64,000 bases of DNA from Pseudomonas sp. LP_7_YM (GTDB taxonomy: Bacteria; Pseudomonadota; Gammaproteobacteria; Pseudomonadales; Pseudomonadaceae): the NCBI RefSeq assembly GCF_004364435.1, contig NZ_SOCT01000014.1:46107-110106 (forward strand). The letters run 5' to 3'. The position numbers and the translations under genes were made by a program. A model generated the notes under the pieces. That model was not told the origin of the DNA. It worked only from the letters and a program-made list of their open reading frames with translations, and searched no databases. Positions 1 through 8,968 of the stretch are shown piece after piece. The first letter of the stretch is position 1. Each line of letters opens with the position of its first letter.

Positions 1-569
1 TGTTTGATTCTGGCATCCAGCGCGTCCAGCCGGGCGTCGAAAGCGTTCACATTGCTTTCGTAACGGTCGGCATTGTCCGGATCCGCCTGGCTCAAGTCCG
101 CCGCCATTTTCGCAGCAATCACCCTCGCGTTGGCCGAGGACAGCCACAAGTGAGCATCGACGCTGCCAGGGCGGTGATCGTGGTCATGCTCGTCTTTATC
201 GCCGTCGTTATCGTGATCGCTGCTTGCAGTGAAATGACGCAAGTGCATCCCCGGCAGCGACTGCACAGGCACTGAGGTCTTGGTGCGGCCTGTCAGCACA
301 CGTGGCAGGAAGGTTTCCATGTCAGGACCGATCCAGTAAAGCAGATCGACTTCCTGAACGCGCCGCACGTCGGATGGACGCAACGCATAGTTATGTGGCG
401 ACGCGCCGGGCGGGAGCAGCACTTCCGGCACCGCGATGCTGTCTTGCACGGCGGCGGCGATCAGCTGCAGCGGCTTGATGCTGGTCAGGACGCGAACGTC
501 GGCCTGGGCGCAGGTGATTGCGGAGATGAATACGACAAAAAGTAAAAAAAGTCGGGACACGATGACCAC
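1..569 (-). CDS. znuA: Zinc ABC transporter periplasmic binding protein ZnuA (C-terminus cut by window edge)
   Basis: High-affinity zinc-binding protein that delivers periplasmic zinc to the ZnuBC permease. I read this frame directly from the minus strand: a short hydrophobic signal peptide (LFLLFVVFISAITCAQA), then VRVLTSIKPLQLIAAAV, the zinc-ligand segment PPGASPHNYALRPSD, and an Asp/His-rich loop (DHDNDGDKDEHDHDH) typical of ZnuA, followed by DAHLWLSSANARVIA. Translation probably starts at a GTG at 569 or 560; no ATG is in frame, and the nearby ATG at 573 belongs to another frame. The gene is divergent from zur with only about 60 bp between, so both are probably controlled from that gap. 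About 190 codons are visible and the rest lies left of the window. Confidence 0.9.
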   Translation of the reverse strand, partial: MVIVSRLFLLFVVFISAITCAQADVRVLTSIKPLQLIAAAVQDSIAVPEVLLPPGASPHNYALRPSDVRRVQEVDLLYWIGPDMETFLPRVLTGRTKTSVPVQSLPGMHLRHFTASSDHDNDGDKDEHDHDHRPGSVDAHLWLSSANARVIAAKMAADLSQADPDNADRYESNVNAFDARLDALDARIK

Positions 570-585
570 TCATGAGGGCAGGAAC

Positions 586-602
586 GGGTAACATAATAAC
601 GT
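586..602. promoter_or_regulatory. Possible Zur operator between znuA and zur
   Basis: An AT-rich, partly palindromic 13-mer (GTAACATAATAAC at 588-600) lies in the short gap between divergent znuA and zur. On the reverse strand it resembles the gamma-proteobacterial Zur box (GTTATA-n-TATAAC), with about three mismatches. Its position suits zinc-dependent repression of both sides. The symmetry is imperfect, so this is a motif-level inference. Confidence 0.4.
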
Positions 603-626
603 CTCTCTCAAAAGCCGTCGCCGCCC

Positions 627-1109
627 ATGTCTAAAACACCACTGGCCAGTCGCCCCCACGATCACTCTCATTGCGTGCACAGCGCGCTCGCCGAAGCCGA
701 TGCGCTGTGCGCCGGTAAAGGCCTGCGCCTGACCGCTTTGCGTCGTCGTGTGCTGGAATTAGTGTGGCAGAGCCATAAGCCGCTGGGCGCTTACGACATT
801 CTGGCTGTGCTGAGCGAAGAAGACGGTCGTCGCGCCGCGCCGCCAACCGTGTACCGCGCATTGGATTTCCTGCTGGAAAACGGTTTGGTCCACCGCATTG
901 CTTCGCTCAACGCCTTCGCCGGCTGCAACCACCCAACGCACGCGCACCAAGGCCAGTTCCTGATCTGCCGCGAGTGCCATGCTGCCATTGAGTTGCAGCA
1001 TGCTGCCATCAGTGCATCCATTGTGACGGCCGCCAACGAAGTAGGCTTTGCCGTGGAAACCCAGACCGTGGAAATCGTCGGGGTATGTGCCGGTTGCAAG
1101 GCCGCCTGA
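627..1109 (+). CDS. zur: Zinc uptake regulator Zur (Fur family)
   Basis: Zinc-sensing repressor of the Fur family that shuts off zinc uptake genes when zinc is plentiful. The 160-residue length fits. The N-terminal half is a winged helix (RLTALRRRVLELVWQSHKPLGAYDIL, then PPTVYRALDFLLENGLVHRI). The C-terminal half has two CxxC pairs, CREC near residue 114 and CAGC near 154, which form the structural zinc site, plus the His-rich CNHPTHAHQG segment. The N-terminus is also His-rich. The stop codon overlaps the znuC start (TGATG), so zur, znuC and znuB are co-transcribed. In P. aeruginosa the orthologue has the older name np20. Confidence 0.95.
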   Translation: MSKTPLASRPHDHSHCVHSALAEADALCAGKGLRLTALRRRVLELVWQSHKPLGAYDILAVLSEEDGRRAAPPTVYRALDFLLENGLVHRIASLNAFAGCNHPTHAHQGQFLICRECHAAIELQHAAISASIVTAANEVGFAVETQTVEIVGVCAGCKAA

Positions 1110-1918
1110 TGAGCGATGCACTGATCCGCCTGACGGATGTCAGCGTCACTCGTGCTGGCCAGAGCGTGCTGGAAAATATCCAGCTAAGCGTCAGATCCGG
1201 TGAAATTGTCACCCTGATCGGCCCTAATGGCGCAGGCAAGACAACACTGGTGCGCGCGGTACTGGGCCTGCTCAAACCCGATTCGGGCGACGTATGGCGC
1301 AAGCCGAAGCTGCGGGTCGGCTACATGCCGCAGAAGCTGCAAGTGGACGCCACACTTCCGTTGTCGGTCCTGCGTTTTTTGCGCCTGGTACCGGGCGTTG
1401 ATCGTAATAAGGCAAGGGCTGCCCTGGTGGAAGTCGGTGCCGGAAAAGTTATCGACAGTCCGCTACAGGGCATTTCCGGGGGCGAGATGCAGCGTGTCCT
1501 GCTGGCGCGTGCGCTGCTGCGCGAGCCTGAGCTGCTGGTGCTCGATGAACCCGTGCAAGGCGTTGATGTAGCCGGGCAGGCCGAGCTTTACGCGCTGATC
1601 ACCCAACTGCGCAATCGTCACAACTGCGGCGTGTTAATGGTGTCGCACGACCTGCATCTGGTGATGAGCACCACCGACCAGGTGGTTTGCCTGAATCGCC
1701 ACGTCTGCTGCTCCGGTCATCCTGCACAGGTCAGCAACGATCCTGCATTCGTCGAGCTGTTTGGCCAGCATGCGCCAAACCTGGCGATCTATCACCACCA
1801 TCACGATCACGCCCATGACCTGCACGGCGGGGTCTGCCAGCCCGCGCTCGCCGCTCGCGACCATTCGCACCCTCACACTCACGATCATGACCACGGGGAC
1901 AGCTGCAAGCATGGCTGA
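1109..1918 (+). CDS. znuC: Zinc ABC transporter ATP-binding protein ZnuC
   Basis: ATPase that powers zinc import through ZnuB. Walker A is GPNGAGKTT at residues 38-46, the ABC signature ISGGEMQRV lies near 122-130, and Walker B LLVLDEP near 141-147 is followed by the H-loop MVSHDLH. The C-terminal 40 residues are strikingly His-rich (HHHHDHAHD and later HSHPHTHDHDH), which is usual for pseudomonad ZnuC and may bind or sense zinc. The ATG at 1109 overlaps the zur stop and gives the family's normal N-terminus; the frame is open slightly further upstream but that would be inside zur. The length is 269 residues. The end overlaps znuB by 8 bp. Confidence 0.95.
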   Translation: MSDALIRLTDVSVTRAGQSVLENIQLSVRSGEIVTLIGPNGAGKTTLVRAVLGLLKPDSGDVWRKPKLRVGYMPQKLQVDATLPLSVLRFLRLVPGVDRNKARAALVEVGAGKVIDSPLQGISGGEMQRVLLARALLREPELLVLDEPVQGVDVAGQAELYALITQLRNRHNCGVLMVSHDLHLVMSTTDQVVCLNRHVCCSGHPAQVSNDPAFVELFGQHAPNLAIYHHHHDHAHDLHGGVCQPALAARDHSHPHTHDHDHGDSCKHG

Positions 1919-2693
1919 CTTTCTACTCTATGCCTTGCTCGCAGGCCTTGCTCTGGCAGTAGTGGCCGGCCCATTGGGCTCATTCGTGGTCTGGCGGCGC
2001 ATGGCCTATTTTGGCGACACCCTGTCTCATGCTGCGTTACTCGGCGTGGCCCTGGGCTTTTTGCTGGACATCAGCCCGGCCCTGGCCGTAACAGTCGGTT
2101 GCCTGTTGCTCGCCGTACTGTTGGTGATGCTGCAGCAACGCCAGCCGCTGGCGTCGGACACGCTGCTAGGGATTCTTGCGCCCAGCACGCTATCGCTGGG
2201 CCTGGTCGTCCTGAGCTTCATGCGTGACGTGCGCATCGACCTGATGGGTTATCTGTTTGGCGATCTGCTGGCAATCAGTCCCGTCGACCTGGCCTGGATT
2301 CTTGGCGGCAGTGCGGCGGTTCTGGTGCTCATCTGCGCACTCTGGCGTCCGCTGCTGGCAATCACCGTGCAAGAAGAACTGGCGACCGTCGAAGGGTTGC
2401 CGGTAGCAACCCTGCGCATGACGCTGATGTTATTGATCGCCGTGGTCATCGCCGTCGCCATGAAAATCGTCGGCGTGCTGCTGATCACATCGCTGCTGAT
2501 CATTCCTGCCGCTGCGGCACAGCGTCACGCCCGCTCGCCCGAGCAAATGGCCCTTGGCGCCAGCGTAATCGGCATTCTCGCGGTCTGCGGCGGGCTGGCG
2601 TTATCGTGGTTCAAGGATACGCCGGCAGGCCCGTCTATCGTGGTCTGCGCCGCCGCCTTGTTTTTGCTCAGCTTCGTTTTGCCCAAGCGGTAG
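1911..2693 (+). CDS. znuB: Zinc ABC transporter permease ZnuB
   Basis: Inner-membrane permease of the zinc importer (ABC-3 family). The 260 residues form about eight hydrophobic segments, beginning FLLYALLAGLALAVVAGPLGSFVVWRRMAYFGDTLSHAALLGVALG; the ...GDTLSHAALLG... stretch is characteristic of the family. Start at ATG 1911: the frame is open further upstream, but that part lies inside znuC and reads as low-complexity Thr/Met-rich shadow sequence. The start overlaps the znuC end by 8 bp, so the two are translationally coupled. Confidence 0.95.
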   Translation: MADFLLYALLAGLALAVVAGPLGSFVVWRRMAYFGDTLSHAALLGVALGFLLDISPALAVTVGCLLLAVLLVMLQQRQPLASDTLLGILAPSTLSLGLVVLSFMRDVRIDLMGYLFGDLLAISPVDLAWILGGSAAVLVLICALWRPLLAITVQEELATVEGLPVATLRMTLMLLIAVVIAVAMKIVGVLLITSLLIIPAAAAQRHARSPEQMALGASVIGILAVCGGLALSWFKDTPAGPSIVVCAAALFLLSFVLPKR

Positions 2694-2850
2694 AACCTTG
2701 GATAGGAAGTAGAGTCATACTCGGCAATAATTGGATGGCGGCAATGTGCAATGATTCGATCCAGCGTTGCCTATCGCGATCAGTTATTTTCGGTGCAAGG
2801 CACTTATGTGTAGACTTGCTCGTTTTTTGCGCAAATAGAGAATCGCAGGA

Positions 2851-3564
2851 ATGAAGCCGTACGCATCCCGTTATCTGCTGCTTGCTGCATTTTCCATGCT
2901 GTTGGGCGCTTGTCAGAGCAAGCCGGTCGAACAACCCGTTTCGGTCGCGGCACCCGATGCCTACCAGCAATTGGAACAGAATATCGCTAGCAGCGAATTG
3001 GCCACCGCTGAAGATCAGCTTGCCGCTCTGCAGAGCAAGAACGCCGACGATCCGCGCCTGGAGCAGTATCAACGTCAGTTGGCCGAGGCCTATCTGAGCC
3101 GCAGCCAGATCGTGCTGCAGAAGGGCGACGTCAACGCTGCAGCCACTGCGCTGAGCCGCGCCCGGGCGCTGATGCCCAAAGCTCCGGCATTGACCAGCGG
3201 TGTGAACGGCGCCATCGCCAACGCCCGCAAGGCTGAACTCGACAAGGCCGAAGCCGACCTCAAAGCGGCTGAAGCCAGGCGCACGGCGCGGATCATTGAT
3301 CCAGCTGTAGAAAGCACCACTATCGAGCTGAAGATCACCGACTCGAAACAACTGCGTCGCCAGTTGAACGACATTGCGGCTGACGTGACTGCTTTCAACT
3401 GCGATGTGACCGTTCAGGTCCCTCGTACCGATGACTATCCTTGGCTGGCAAACCTGCTGGCCAAGCGTGTAACGAAGATCAATCCGGATTTCGAATTGCA
3501 GATTCAGCGTGAGATTGAAAAGAGCGAACCTGCCCAGATCATCCTGAAACCTGCAAAATCCTGA
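2851..3564 (+). CDS. Conserved outer-membrane or periplasmic lipoprotein (PA5502-like)
   Basis: Exported lipoprotein of unknown function. A signal peptide ends in the lipobox LLGAC, so Cys21 should be lipidated. Residues 35-145 are Ala/Leu/Gln/Glu-rich helices that look like a TPR-like solenoid (AEDQLAALQSKNADDPRLEQYQRQLAEAYLSR). The C-terminal 70 residues (TIELKITDSKQLRRQLNDIAADVTAFNC...) look like a small alpha/beta domain. The same neighbourhood, between znuB and metN, holds the unknown lipoprotein PA5502 in P. aeruginosa. No enzymatic motif is visible. A clear terminator follows. Confidence 0.75.
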   Translation: MKPYASRYLLLAAFSMLLGACQSKPVEQPVSVAAPDAYQQLEQNIASSELATAEDQLAALQSKNADDPRLEQYQRQLAEAYLSRSQIVLQKGDVNAAATALSRARALMPKAPALTSGVNGAIANARKAELDKAEADLKAAEARRTARIIDPAVESTTIELKITDSKQLRRQLNDIAADVTAFNCDVTVQVPRTDDYPWLANLLAKRVTKINPDFELQIQREIEKSEPAQIILKPAKS

Positions 3565-3577
3565 TCAATTTTTGCTC

Positions 3578-3614
3578 AAAAAAAGGCGTTGCCCTTCCGG
3601 GTAACGCCTTTTTT
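3578..3614 (+). terminator. Rho-independent terminator after the lipoprotein gene
   Basis: An inverted repeat AGGCGTT (3584-3590) and AACGCCT (3603-3609), extended inward by CCC/GGG, is followed by a run of Ts. It lies 20 bp after the lipoprotein stop. Confidence 0.85.
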
Positions 3615-3643
3615 ATTGGCTGAAGCCTCGTTGCACGGCCTCC

Positions 3644-3733
3644 CGTTGGGAGCGGACTCACTGGTTAAGCATGCGTCATGCAACGGAGATAGCCAGGCAA
3701 CGCGGACCTCTGGCGAATGACTTCGCTCCACAG
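3644..3733. repeat. REP/REPIN-like element (degenerate)
   Basis: Two inverted arms resembling the Pseudomonas REP sequence face each other: TTGGGAGCGGACTCA on the left and GGCGAATGACTTCGCTCC on the right. The second arm is close to the usual form, the first is decayed. It lies between two convergent genes, a typical REP location. Confidence 0.55.
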
Positions 3734-3785
3734 CCAACCAGGTCGGCTGTGGAAACGAATTCACCTACAAAAAGGTGCAATACCT

Positions 3786-5945
3786 TTAAGCAGGAATCGC
3801 TTTGGCCTTCGGCTCACGCGCCCACACCCGGTGCTGTTTGATCGCATCGAAGAAAGCGGCGAACGACTGGGTGTCCGACACCGCGAGCAAGCCCGCATCG
3901 GCTTCCAGACGCAGCAAGTCGATCAGTTCCTTGGCTTCGCCTGCGTAGGAAATGGCCTTGAGGTGCTTATACGCCTCAAGCACGTAGTGCAGAGCCACGC
4001 CATTACCGCTCAGTGCCTTGACTGAAGCCGCGCCGCCCGGAATGAACACTGCATCGAAAGCAATCGAAGGCAAACCTTCGATCGATGCATCCACAGCCAG
4101 GGTTTGACCGCCAGCCGTCTTGACCGGAGCGGAGGTTGGGCCAAGCACCTTGGCGTGAGCCGATTCTGCCTCCAGCGCAGCCTTCATGGTTGCCACGGCT
4201 TTTTCATCGACGCCGTCAGCCACCAGAATCGCGACCTTGCGGGAAGCAATGTCACCAGACAGCAGATTGACTTGGCTCAGCAGCGGCGACTTGTCGACGG
4301 TTAGCTTGCCGGTTTTCGGAGCCTTGACGGTCGGTCCTGTTGGCGCAGGCAGGCCAAGGTTCGCAGCGACGCGCGCTGCCAGCGTGGTGTCGATATTGGC
4401 GAGGATCTCGTTCACCTGACGTGCCCGAATGTGCTCACGTTCCACTTTGCCCAGTTCGAAGCTGTACGCCGCGATGATGTGCTCTTTCTCGTGTTCGCTC
4501 ATGCTGTTGAAAAACAGCGTGGCTTGGGAGAAGTGATCACCAAACGAAGGGCTGCGCTCGCGAACCTTGTTTGCTTCAACGCGCTCGTGATACGTCTCGA
4601 AGCCGCCATCTTGCGGTGCTGCCGGCGTTTCCTTCGGCCAGCCACCATCGATGGAGTTAGGCTCGTAAGAGGCGCGGCCCTTGTCAATGGTCATGCGATG
4701 CTGGGCGTCACGCTGGCTGCTGTGATTTGGCGCAATCGGACGGTTGATCGGGATCTCGTGGAAGTTCGGCCCGCCCAGACGGCTGATTTGCGTATCGGTG
4801 TAGGAGAACAGACGACCTTGCAACAGCGGGTCGTTGGAAAAGTCAATGCCTGGCACGATGTGGCCTGGGCAGAACGCAACCTGCTCGGTTTCAGCGAAAT
4901 AGTTATCCGGGTTGCGGTCGAGCACCATCTTGCCCAACAGCGTGACCGGCACGAGCTCCTCGGGAATGATCTTGGTCGGATCAAGCAGGTCGAAATCGAA
5001 ATTGTGCTCGTCTTTTTCCTCCACGATCTGCACACCCAGTTCCCACTCTGGGTAATCACCCATTTCAATCGACTCGGACAGGTCGCGACGATGGAAGTCG
5101 GTGTCCTTACCCGCCAGTTTCTGGGCTTCGTCCCACAGCAGGGAGCAAGTACCGTACTTAGGCTTCCAGTGGAACTTGACGAACGACGATTTACCCTCGG
5201 TGTTGATCATGCGGAAGGTATGGATCCCGAAACCCTGCATGGTACGCAGGCTTTTCGGAAGGGCACGGTCGGACATGGTCCACAGCACCATGTGCGCGGA
5301 TTCCGGCACCAAGGAAACGAAGTCCCAGAATGTGTCATGCGCCGAGCCGCCGGTAGGAATTTCGTTGTGTGGCTCTGGTTTTACAGCGTGCACGAAGTCC
5401 GGAAACTTGATGGCATCCTGAATGAAGAAGACCGGCATGTTGTTGCCGACCAGGTCGAAGTTGCCTTCACCGGTATAGAACTTCACCGAAAAACCACGCA
5501 CATCACGTACGGTGTCACCGGAACCACGCGGACCTTGCACGGTAGAAAAACGCGCGAAAACCGGGGTTTTCTTGCCTGGATCGCGCAAAAATTCTGCCTT
5601 GCTCAGTGCCGAGTGGTTCTCATACGCCTGGAAGTAACCATGCGCCGCAGTACCGCGGGCATGCACGATGCGCTCCGGGATGCGCTCATGGTCAAAGTGC
5701 GTGATCTTTTCACGCATGATGAAGTCTTCCAGCAGCGAAGGACCACGATTGCCGACTTTCAGGGTGTTCTGATTGTCAGAGACTTTCACGCCTTGGTTGG
5801 TTCGCAAAGCCTGACCGGTAGCGTCCGAGCGAAACTGCTCGAGGCTCTCGAGTTTTTCGTTGGTATTACCCCGATCCAGGGTATCGGTGCCCGCAAGTTC
5901 GCTCTTGGGTGTAGCCGTTACAGGTGTAGGTTTTTTAGTAGCCAT
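3786..5945 (-). CDS. katE: Monofunctional haem catalase KatE (HPII type, large subunit)
   Basis: Breaks hydrogen peroxide down to water and oxygen in the cytoplasm. At 719 residues it is a large-subunit (clade 2) catalase. The catalytic His lies in RIPERIVHARGTAAHG, the distal Asn in NMPVFFIQDAIKFPDF, and the haem-ligand Tyr in GRLFSYTDTQISRLG. Residues after about 550 form the extra C-terminal domain of the DJ-1/PfpI fold (VAILVADGVDEKAVATM ... FDAVFIPGG). The N-terminus is the usual extended arm. A GAGGAG sits 13 bp before the ATG. KatE enzymes are commonly RpoS-dependent, but I could not identify the promoter. A 544-codon open frame on the other strand is a shadow. Confidence 0.95.
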   Translation of the reverse strand: MATKKPTPVTATPKSELAGTDTLDRGNTNEKLESLEQFRSDATGQALRTNQGVKVSDNQNTLKVGNRGPSLLEDFIMREKITHFDHERIPERIVHARGTAAHGYFQAYENHSALSKAEFLRDPGKKTPVFARFSTVQGPRGSGDTVRDVRGFSVKFYTGEGNFDLVGNNMPVFFIQDAIKFPDFVHAVKPEPHNEIPTGGSAHDTFWDFVSLVPESAHMVLWTMSDRALPKSLRTMQGFGIHTFRMINTEGKSSFVKFHWKPKYGTCSLLWDEAQKLAGKDTDFHRRDLSESIEMGDYPEWELGVQIVEEKDEHNFDFDLLDPTKIIPEELVPVTLLGKMVLDRNPDNYFAETEQVAFCPGHIVPGIDFSNDPLLQGRLFSYTDTQISRLGGPNFHEIPINRPIAPNHSSQRDAQHRMTIDKGRASYEPNSIDGGWPKETPAAPQDGGFETYHERVEANKVRERSPSFGDHFSQATLFFNSMSEHEKEHIIAAYSFELGKVEREHIRARQVNEILANIDTTLAARVAANLGLPAPTGPTVKAPKTGKLTVDKSPLLSQVNLLSGDIASRKVAILVADGVDEKAVATMKAALEAESAHAKVLGPTSAPVKTAGGQTLAVDASIEGLPSIAFDAVFIPGGAASVKALSGNGVALHYVLEAYKHLKAISYAGEAKELIDLLRLEADAGLLAVSDTQSFAAFFDAIKQHRVWAREPKAKAIPA

Positions 5946-6329
5946 CGGACAAAAACTCCTCGGTTCAGGCGGCTCTTTTCTTGGTCTTTCGCAGAGAAAG
6001 CCGGTATGAGCTCGGTAAGCAGGAATTTCCCGGCCAAGACAGGGAAGATTTCAGCGCTTATGTAGTGACTGAGGATAAAAATAGCCGTTCCGTGTTTTTT
6101 CAAAACTTTGCTGTAAAGCTGCCTTTCCTCCGTCGTTATGACCGTTCTGCAGGTGCTGCGCTAAATAAATGCTAAGAATTGCGGGCCCAATCCGGGCCTG
6201 ACAGGCTAAAATGCGCGCCCGGTTTACCCAGCCGAGGCGATAGACGGTTCTATCTTGCAAATCGCCCAGCAGCGTTCGAGACCTTTTCTCACGCTGAATT
6301 TTCTACCGCGCCCCCACAAGGTTCGCTAA
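5946..6329. other. Divergent intergenic region between katE and metN
   Basis: This 384-bp gap should hold the promoters of katE (leftward) and metNIQ (rightward). I see a small inverted repeat GGCCC/GGGCC at 6184-6198, close to an AT-rich GCTAAAAT at 6205-6212 that could be a -10 element for metN, but no convincing -35 box. No ORF, RNA gene or recognised riboswitch was found in it. Confidence 0.5.
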
Positions 6330-7337
6330 GTGATCGAGTTTCAAAACGTCCATAAAACCTATCGCGTTGCCGACAGGGAAATCCCCGCGCTGCACCCCAC
6401 CAGCCTGCAGGTCGAAAACGGCCAGGTGTTTGGCCTGATTGGCCATTCCGGTGCCGGTAAAAGTACCCTGTTGCGCCTGATTAACCGCCTGGAAGCCCCG
6501 AGCGGTGGCAGGATCCTGGTCGATGATGTCGATGTCACCGCGCTGGACGCCGACGGTCTGCGCGGCTTTCGGCGGCAGGTTGGCATGATCTTCCAGCACT
6601 TCAACCTGCTGTCCTCCAGAACCGTGGCTGATAACGTCGCCATGCCGCTGACCCTGGCCGGGGACATGTCCCGCACCCAGATCGATCAGCGAGTGGCCGA
6701 GTTACTGGCGCGAGTGGGCCTGTCCGATCATGCGAAGAAATTCCCGGCGCAGTTGTCAGGGGGTCAGAAGCAGCGGGTCGGCATCGCACGTGCCTTGTCG
6801 ACCAAACCAAAAATACTGCTGTGCGATGAGGCCACCAGTGCGCTGGACCCTCAAACCACAGCGTCGGTCCTGCAACTGCTGGCCGAGATCAACCGCGAGT
6901 TGAAGCTGACAATTGTCCTGATCACCCACGAAATGGACGTGATTCGTCGAGTCTGTGACCAGGTGGCGGTGATGGACGCAGGCGTGATCGTCGAACAGGG
7001 CGCAGTGGCGGATGTGTTCCTGCATCCCAAACACCCGACCACTCGCCGTTTCGTCCAGGAAGATGAGCAGCTCGACGAAAATGACCTGAACTCCGACTTT
7101 GCCCACGTTGAGGGTCGCATTGTGCGTCTGACGTTCCAGGGCGAAGCGACCTACGCGCCATTACTGGGCACTGTCGCTCGCGAAACCGGGGTGGACTACA
7201 GCATCCTGGCCGGCCGTATCGACCGCATCAAGGACACTCCCTACGGGCAACTGACGCTGGCCGTCACCGGCGGCGATATGGACGCTGCGTTCGCGCGCTT
7301 CACCGCTGCTGACGTACACATGGAGATCCTGCGCTGA
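6330..7337 (+). CDS. metN: Methionine ABC transporter ATP-binding protein MetN
   Basis: ATPase for uptake of D- and L-methionine. Walker A GHSGAGKST lies near residues 38-46, the Q-loop region reads GMIFQHFNLLSSRTV, the signature LSGGQKQRVGIARAL is near 140, and Walker B is LLCDEATSALDP. Residues after about 260 form the C-terminal NIL domain (VRLTFQGEATYAPLLGTVARETGVDYSIL) that binds methionine and gives feedback inhibition. The start is the GTG at 6330, giving MIEFQNVHKTY, aligned with known MetN; the length, 335 residues, is normal. The stop overlaps metI by one base, starting a metNIQ operon. Confidence 0.95.
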   Translation: MIEFQNVHKTYRVADREIPALHPTSLQVENGQVFGLIGHSGAGKSTLLRLINRLEAPSGGRILVDDVDVTALDADGLRGFRRQVGMIFQHFNLLSSRTVADNVAMPLTLAGDMSRTQIDQRVAELLARVGLSDHAKKFPAQLSGGQKQRVGIARALSTKPKILLCDEATSALDPQTTASVLQLLAEINRELKLTIVLITHEMDVIRRVCDQVAVMDAGVIVEQGAVADVFLHPKHPTTRRFVQEDEQLDENDLNSDFAHVEGRIVRLTFQGEATYAPLLGTVARETGVDYSILAGRIDRIKDTPYGQLTLAVTGGDMDAAFARFTAADVHMEILR

Positions 7338-8011
7338 TGGAAACCCTCGTCACTCTGTTTTCCAACGTCGACTGGTATGAAATCTGGGTTGCCACGGGCG
7401 ACACCTTGATCATGCTCGGCATTTCTCTGGCATTCACCGTGCTGCTGGGCTTGCCGCTCGGGGTGCTGATGTTCCTCACCTCGCCGCGTCAGTTGCTCGC
7501 GAACAAGCCGGTGTATTCCACTATTGGCCTGATCGTGAACATGCTGCGCGCACTGCCGTTCATCATCCTGTTGATCGTGATGATGCCGTTGACCGAGATC
7601 ATCACCGGTACTTCGCTGGGCATTCTCGGCACGTTACCGCCCCTGATCGCGGGAGCGACACCTTTCTTCGCCCGGCTGGTCGAAACTGCGCTACGCGAGG
7701 TGGATCGCGGGATCATCGAAGCGACTCAGGCGATGGGCGCCTCCACTCGGCAGATCATCGTCAAAGCCCTGCTGCCCGAAGCGCGTCCTGGCATCCTGGC
7801 GGCGATCACTGTCACCGCGATCGCGCTGGTGTCATTCACTGCCATGGCTGGCGCCGTGGGCGCGGGTGGTCTGGGCGACCTGGCGATTCGTTACGGGTAC
7901 CAGCGCTTTCAGAACGATGTGATGTTCGTCACGGTCGTATTGCTGTTGGTGCTGGTACAGATTCTGCAAACCGTGGGCGACAGGCTGGTCGCGCACTTTT
8001 CCCACCGTTAA
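7337..8011 (+). CDS. metI: Methionine ABC transporter permease MetI
   Basis: Inner-membrane permease of the methionine importer. It has 224 residues with about five hydrophobic segments and the ABC permease EAA loop (EATQAMGASTRQIIVKALLPEARPGILAA) that docks on MetN. Its ATG overlaps the metN stop, so the genes are translationally coupled. No oddity was seen. Confidence 0.95.
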   Translation: METLVTLFSNVDWYEIWVATGDTLIMLGISLAFTVLLGLPLGVLMFLTSPRQLLANKPVYSTIGLIVNMLRALPFIILLIVMMPLTEIITGTSLGILGTLPPLIAGATPFFARLVETALREVDRGIIEATQAMGASTRQIIVKALLPEARPGILAAITVTAIALVSFTAMAGAVGAGGLGDLAIRYGYQRFQNDVMFVTVVLLLVLVQILQTVGDRLVAHFSHR

Positions 8012-8097
8012 TAGATTCGTCGGTCCTCTTCGCACGCGTGCAAGTGGTGACCGGCATACGCCTGCCGCCGCGCGCGCATCAGAGGAGCAAGAGAGAT

Positions 8098-8871
8098 ATG
8101 AAGAAGCTGTTGGCCGTATTCGCTGCAGTGGCTGCGCTGTCCGCCCACGCCGATGAAACCCTGACCGTCGCTGCCAGTGCAGTGCCGCACGCCGAGATTC
8201 TCGAGTTCGTGAAACCGACGCTGGCCAAGGAAGGCGTGACACTGGATATAAAGGTTTTCAACGACTACGTTCAGCCGAATGTGCAAGTTGATCAGAAGCG
8301 CATGGACGCCAACTTCTTCCAGCACCAGCCGTATCTGGATGAATTCAACAAGGGCAAGGGCACGAACCTTGTCAGCGTGGCGAAGGTTCACGTCGAGCCG
8401 TTCGGCGCCTATTCGGACAAGCTCAAGAACCTGGCTGACCTGCCTGACGGCGCGACCGTAGCCCTGCCGAACGATGCAACCAACGAGGGCCGCGCTTTCC
8501 TGCTCCTGGTCAAGGCCGGCCTGATCACGTTGAAGGACCCGAACAGCATCACCGCAAAACCAAGCGACGTGCAGCAGAACCCCAAGAACCTGAAGTTCCG
8601 CGAGCTGGAAGCAGCTACTTTGCCGCGCGTACTGACGCAAGTGGATCTGGCGTTGATCAATACCAACTACGCACTGACGGCCAAGCTCGATCCGACCAAG
8701 GATGCGCTGATCATTGAAGGCCAGGAGTCGCCCTACGCGAACATTCTGGTGACCCGCGAAGACAATAAGGATTCGCCTGCTATCCAGAAACTGGTTGCCG
8801 CGCTGCACAGCCCGCAAACCCGACAGTTCATCCTCGATAAGTACAAAGGCGCCGTGGTGCCGGCGTTCTGA
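8098..8871 (+). CDS. metQ: Methionine-binding protein MetQ
   Basis: Periplasmic methionine-binding component of MetNIQ (NlpA family). The start at ATG 8098 follows an AGAGGAG ribosome-binding site; an upstream extension of the frame is not needed. A signal peptide (MKKLLAVFAAVAALSAHA) ends with an Ala-x-Ala-type site and no lipobox Cys, so the protein is probably soluble in the periplasm. The mature part has the family pattern TLTVAASAVPHAEILEFVKPTLAKEG and later NVQVDQKRMDANFFQHQPYLDEFN. The length is 257 residues. The 86-bp gap after metI is compatible with one operon. Confidence 0.95.
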   Translation: MKKLLAVFAAVAALSAHADETLTVAASAVPHAEILEFVKPTLAKEGVTLDIKVFNDYVQPNVQVDQKRMDANFFQHQPYLDEFNKGKGTNLVSVAKVHVEPFGAYSDKLKNLADLPDGATVALPNDATNEGRAFLLLVKAGLITLKDPNSITAKPSDVQQNPKNLKFRELEAATLPRVLTQVDLALINTNYALTAKLDPTKDALIIEGQESPYANILVTREDNKDSPAIQKLVAALHSPQTRQFILDKYKGAVVPAF

Positions 8872-8877
8872 TCAGAG

Positions 8878-8912
8878 TGTGGGTCTGCCGCAGATCATGC
8901 GGCAGACCCACA
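8878..8912. repeat. Perfect 15-bp inverted repeat downstream of metQ
   Basis: A 15-bp arm (TGTGGGTCTGCCGCA, 8878-8892) is repeated exactly in inverse at 8898-8912 with a 5-base loop. It starts 7 bp after the metQ stop. No U-tract follows, so it may protect the mRNA end or be a repeat rather than a classical terminator. Confidence 0.7.
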
Positions 8913-8945
8913 GCCGCTCCTGCCCGAACGGCGCAGGATCTATCG

Positions 8946-8968
8946 GGGCGGAGCGCCCTGTTTTATTT
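8946..8968 (+). terminator. Probable terminator of metNIQ
   Basis: A compact hairpin GGGCG-GAG-CGCCC (8946-8958) is followed by TGTTTTATTT on the plus strand. It overlaps the last codons of the convergent SCO1 gene, ending transcription that comes from metQ. Confidence 0.6.

Noticed and set aside
4431..6065. 544-codon plus-strand open frame
   Set aside because: It lies antisense to katE, whose motifs are complete, and the translation has no family pattern; it is a shadow of GC-rich codons.
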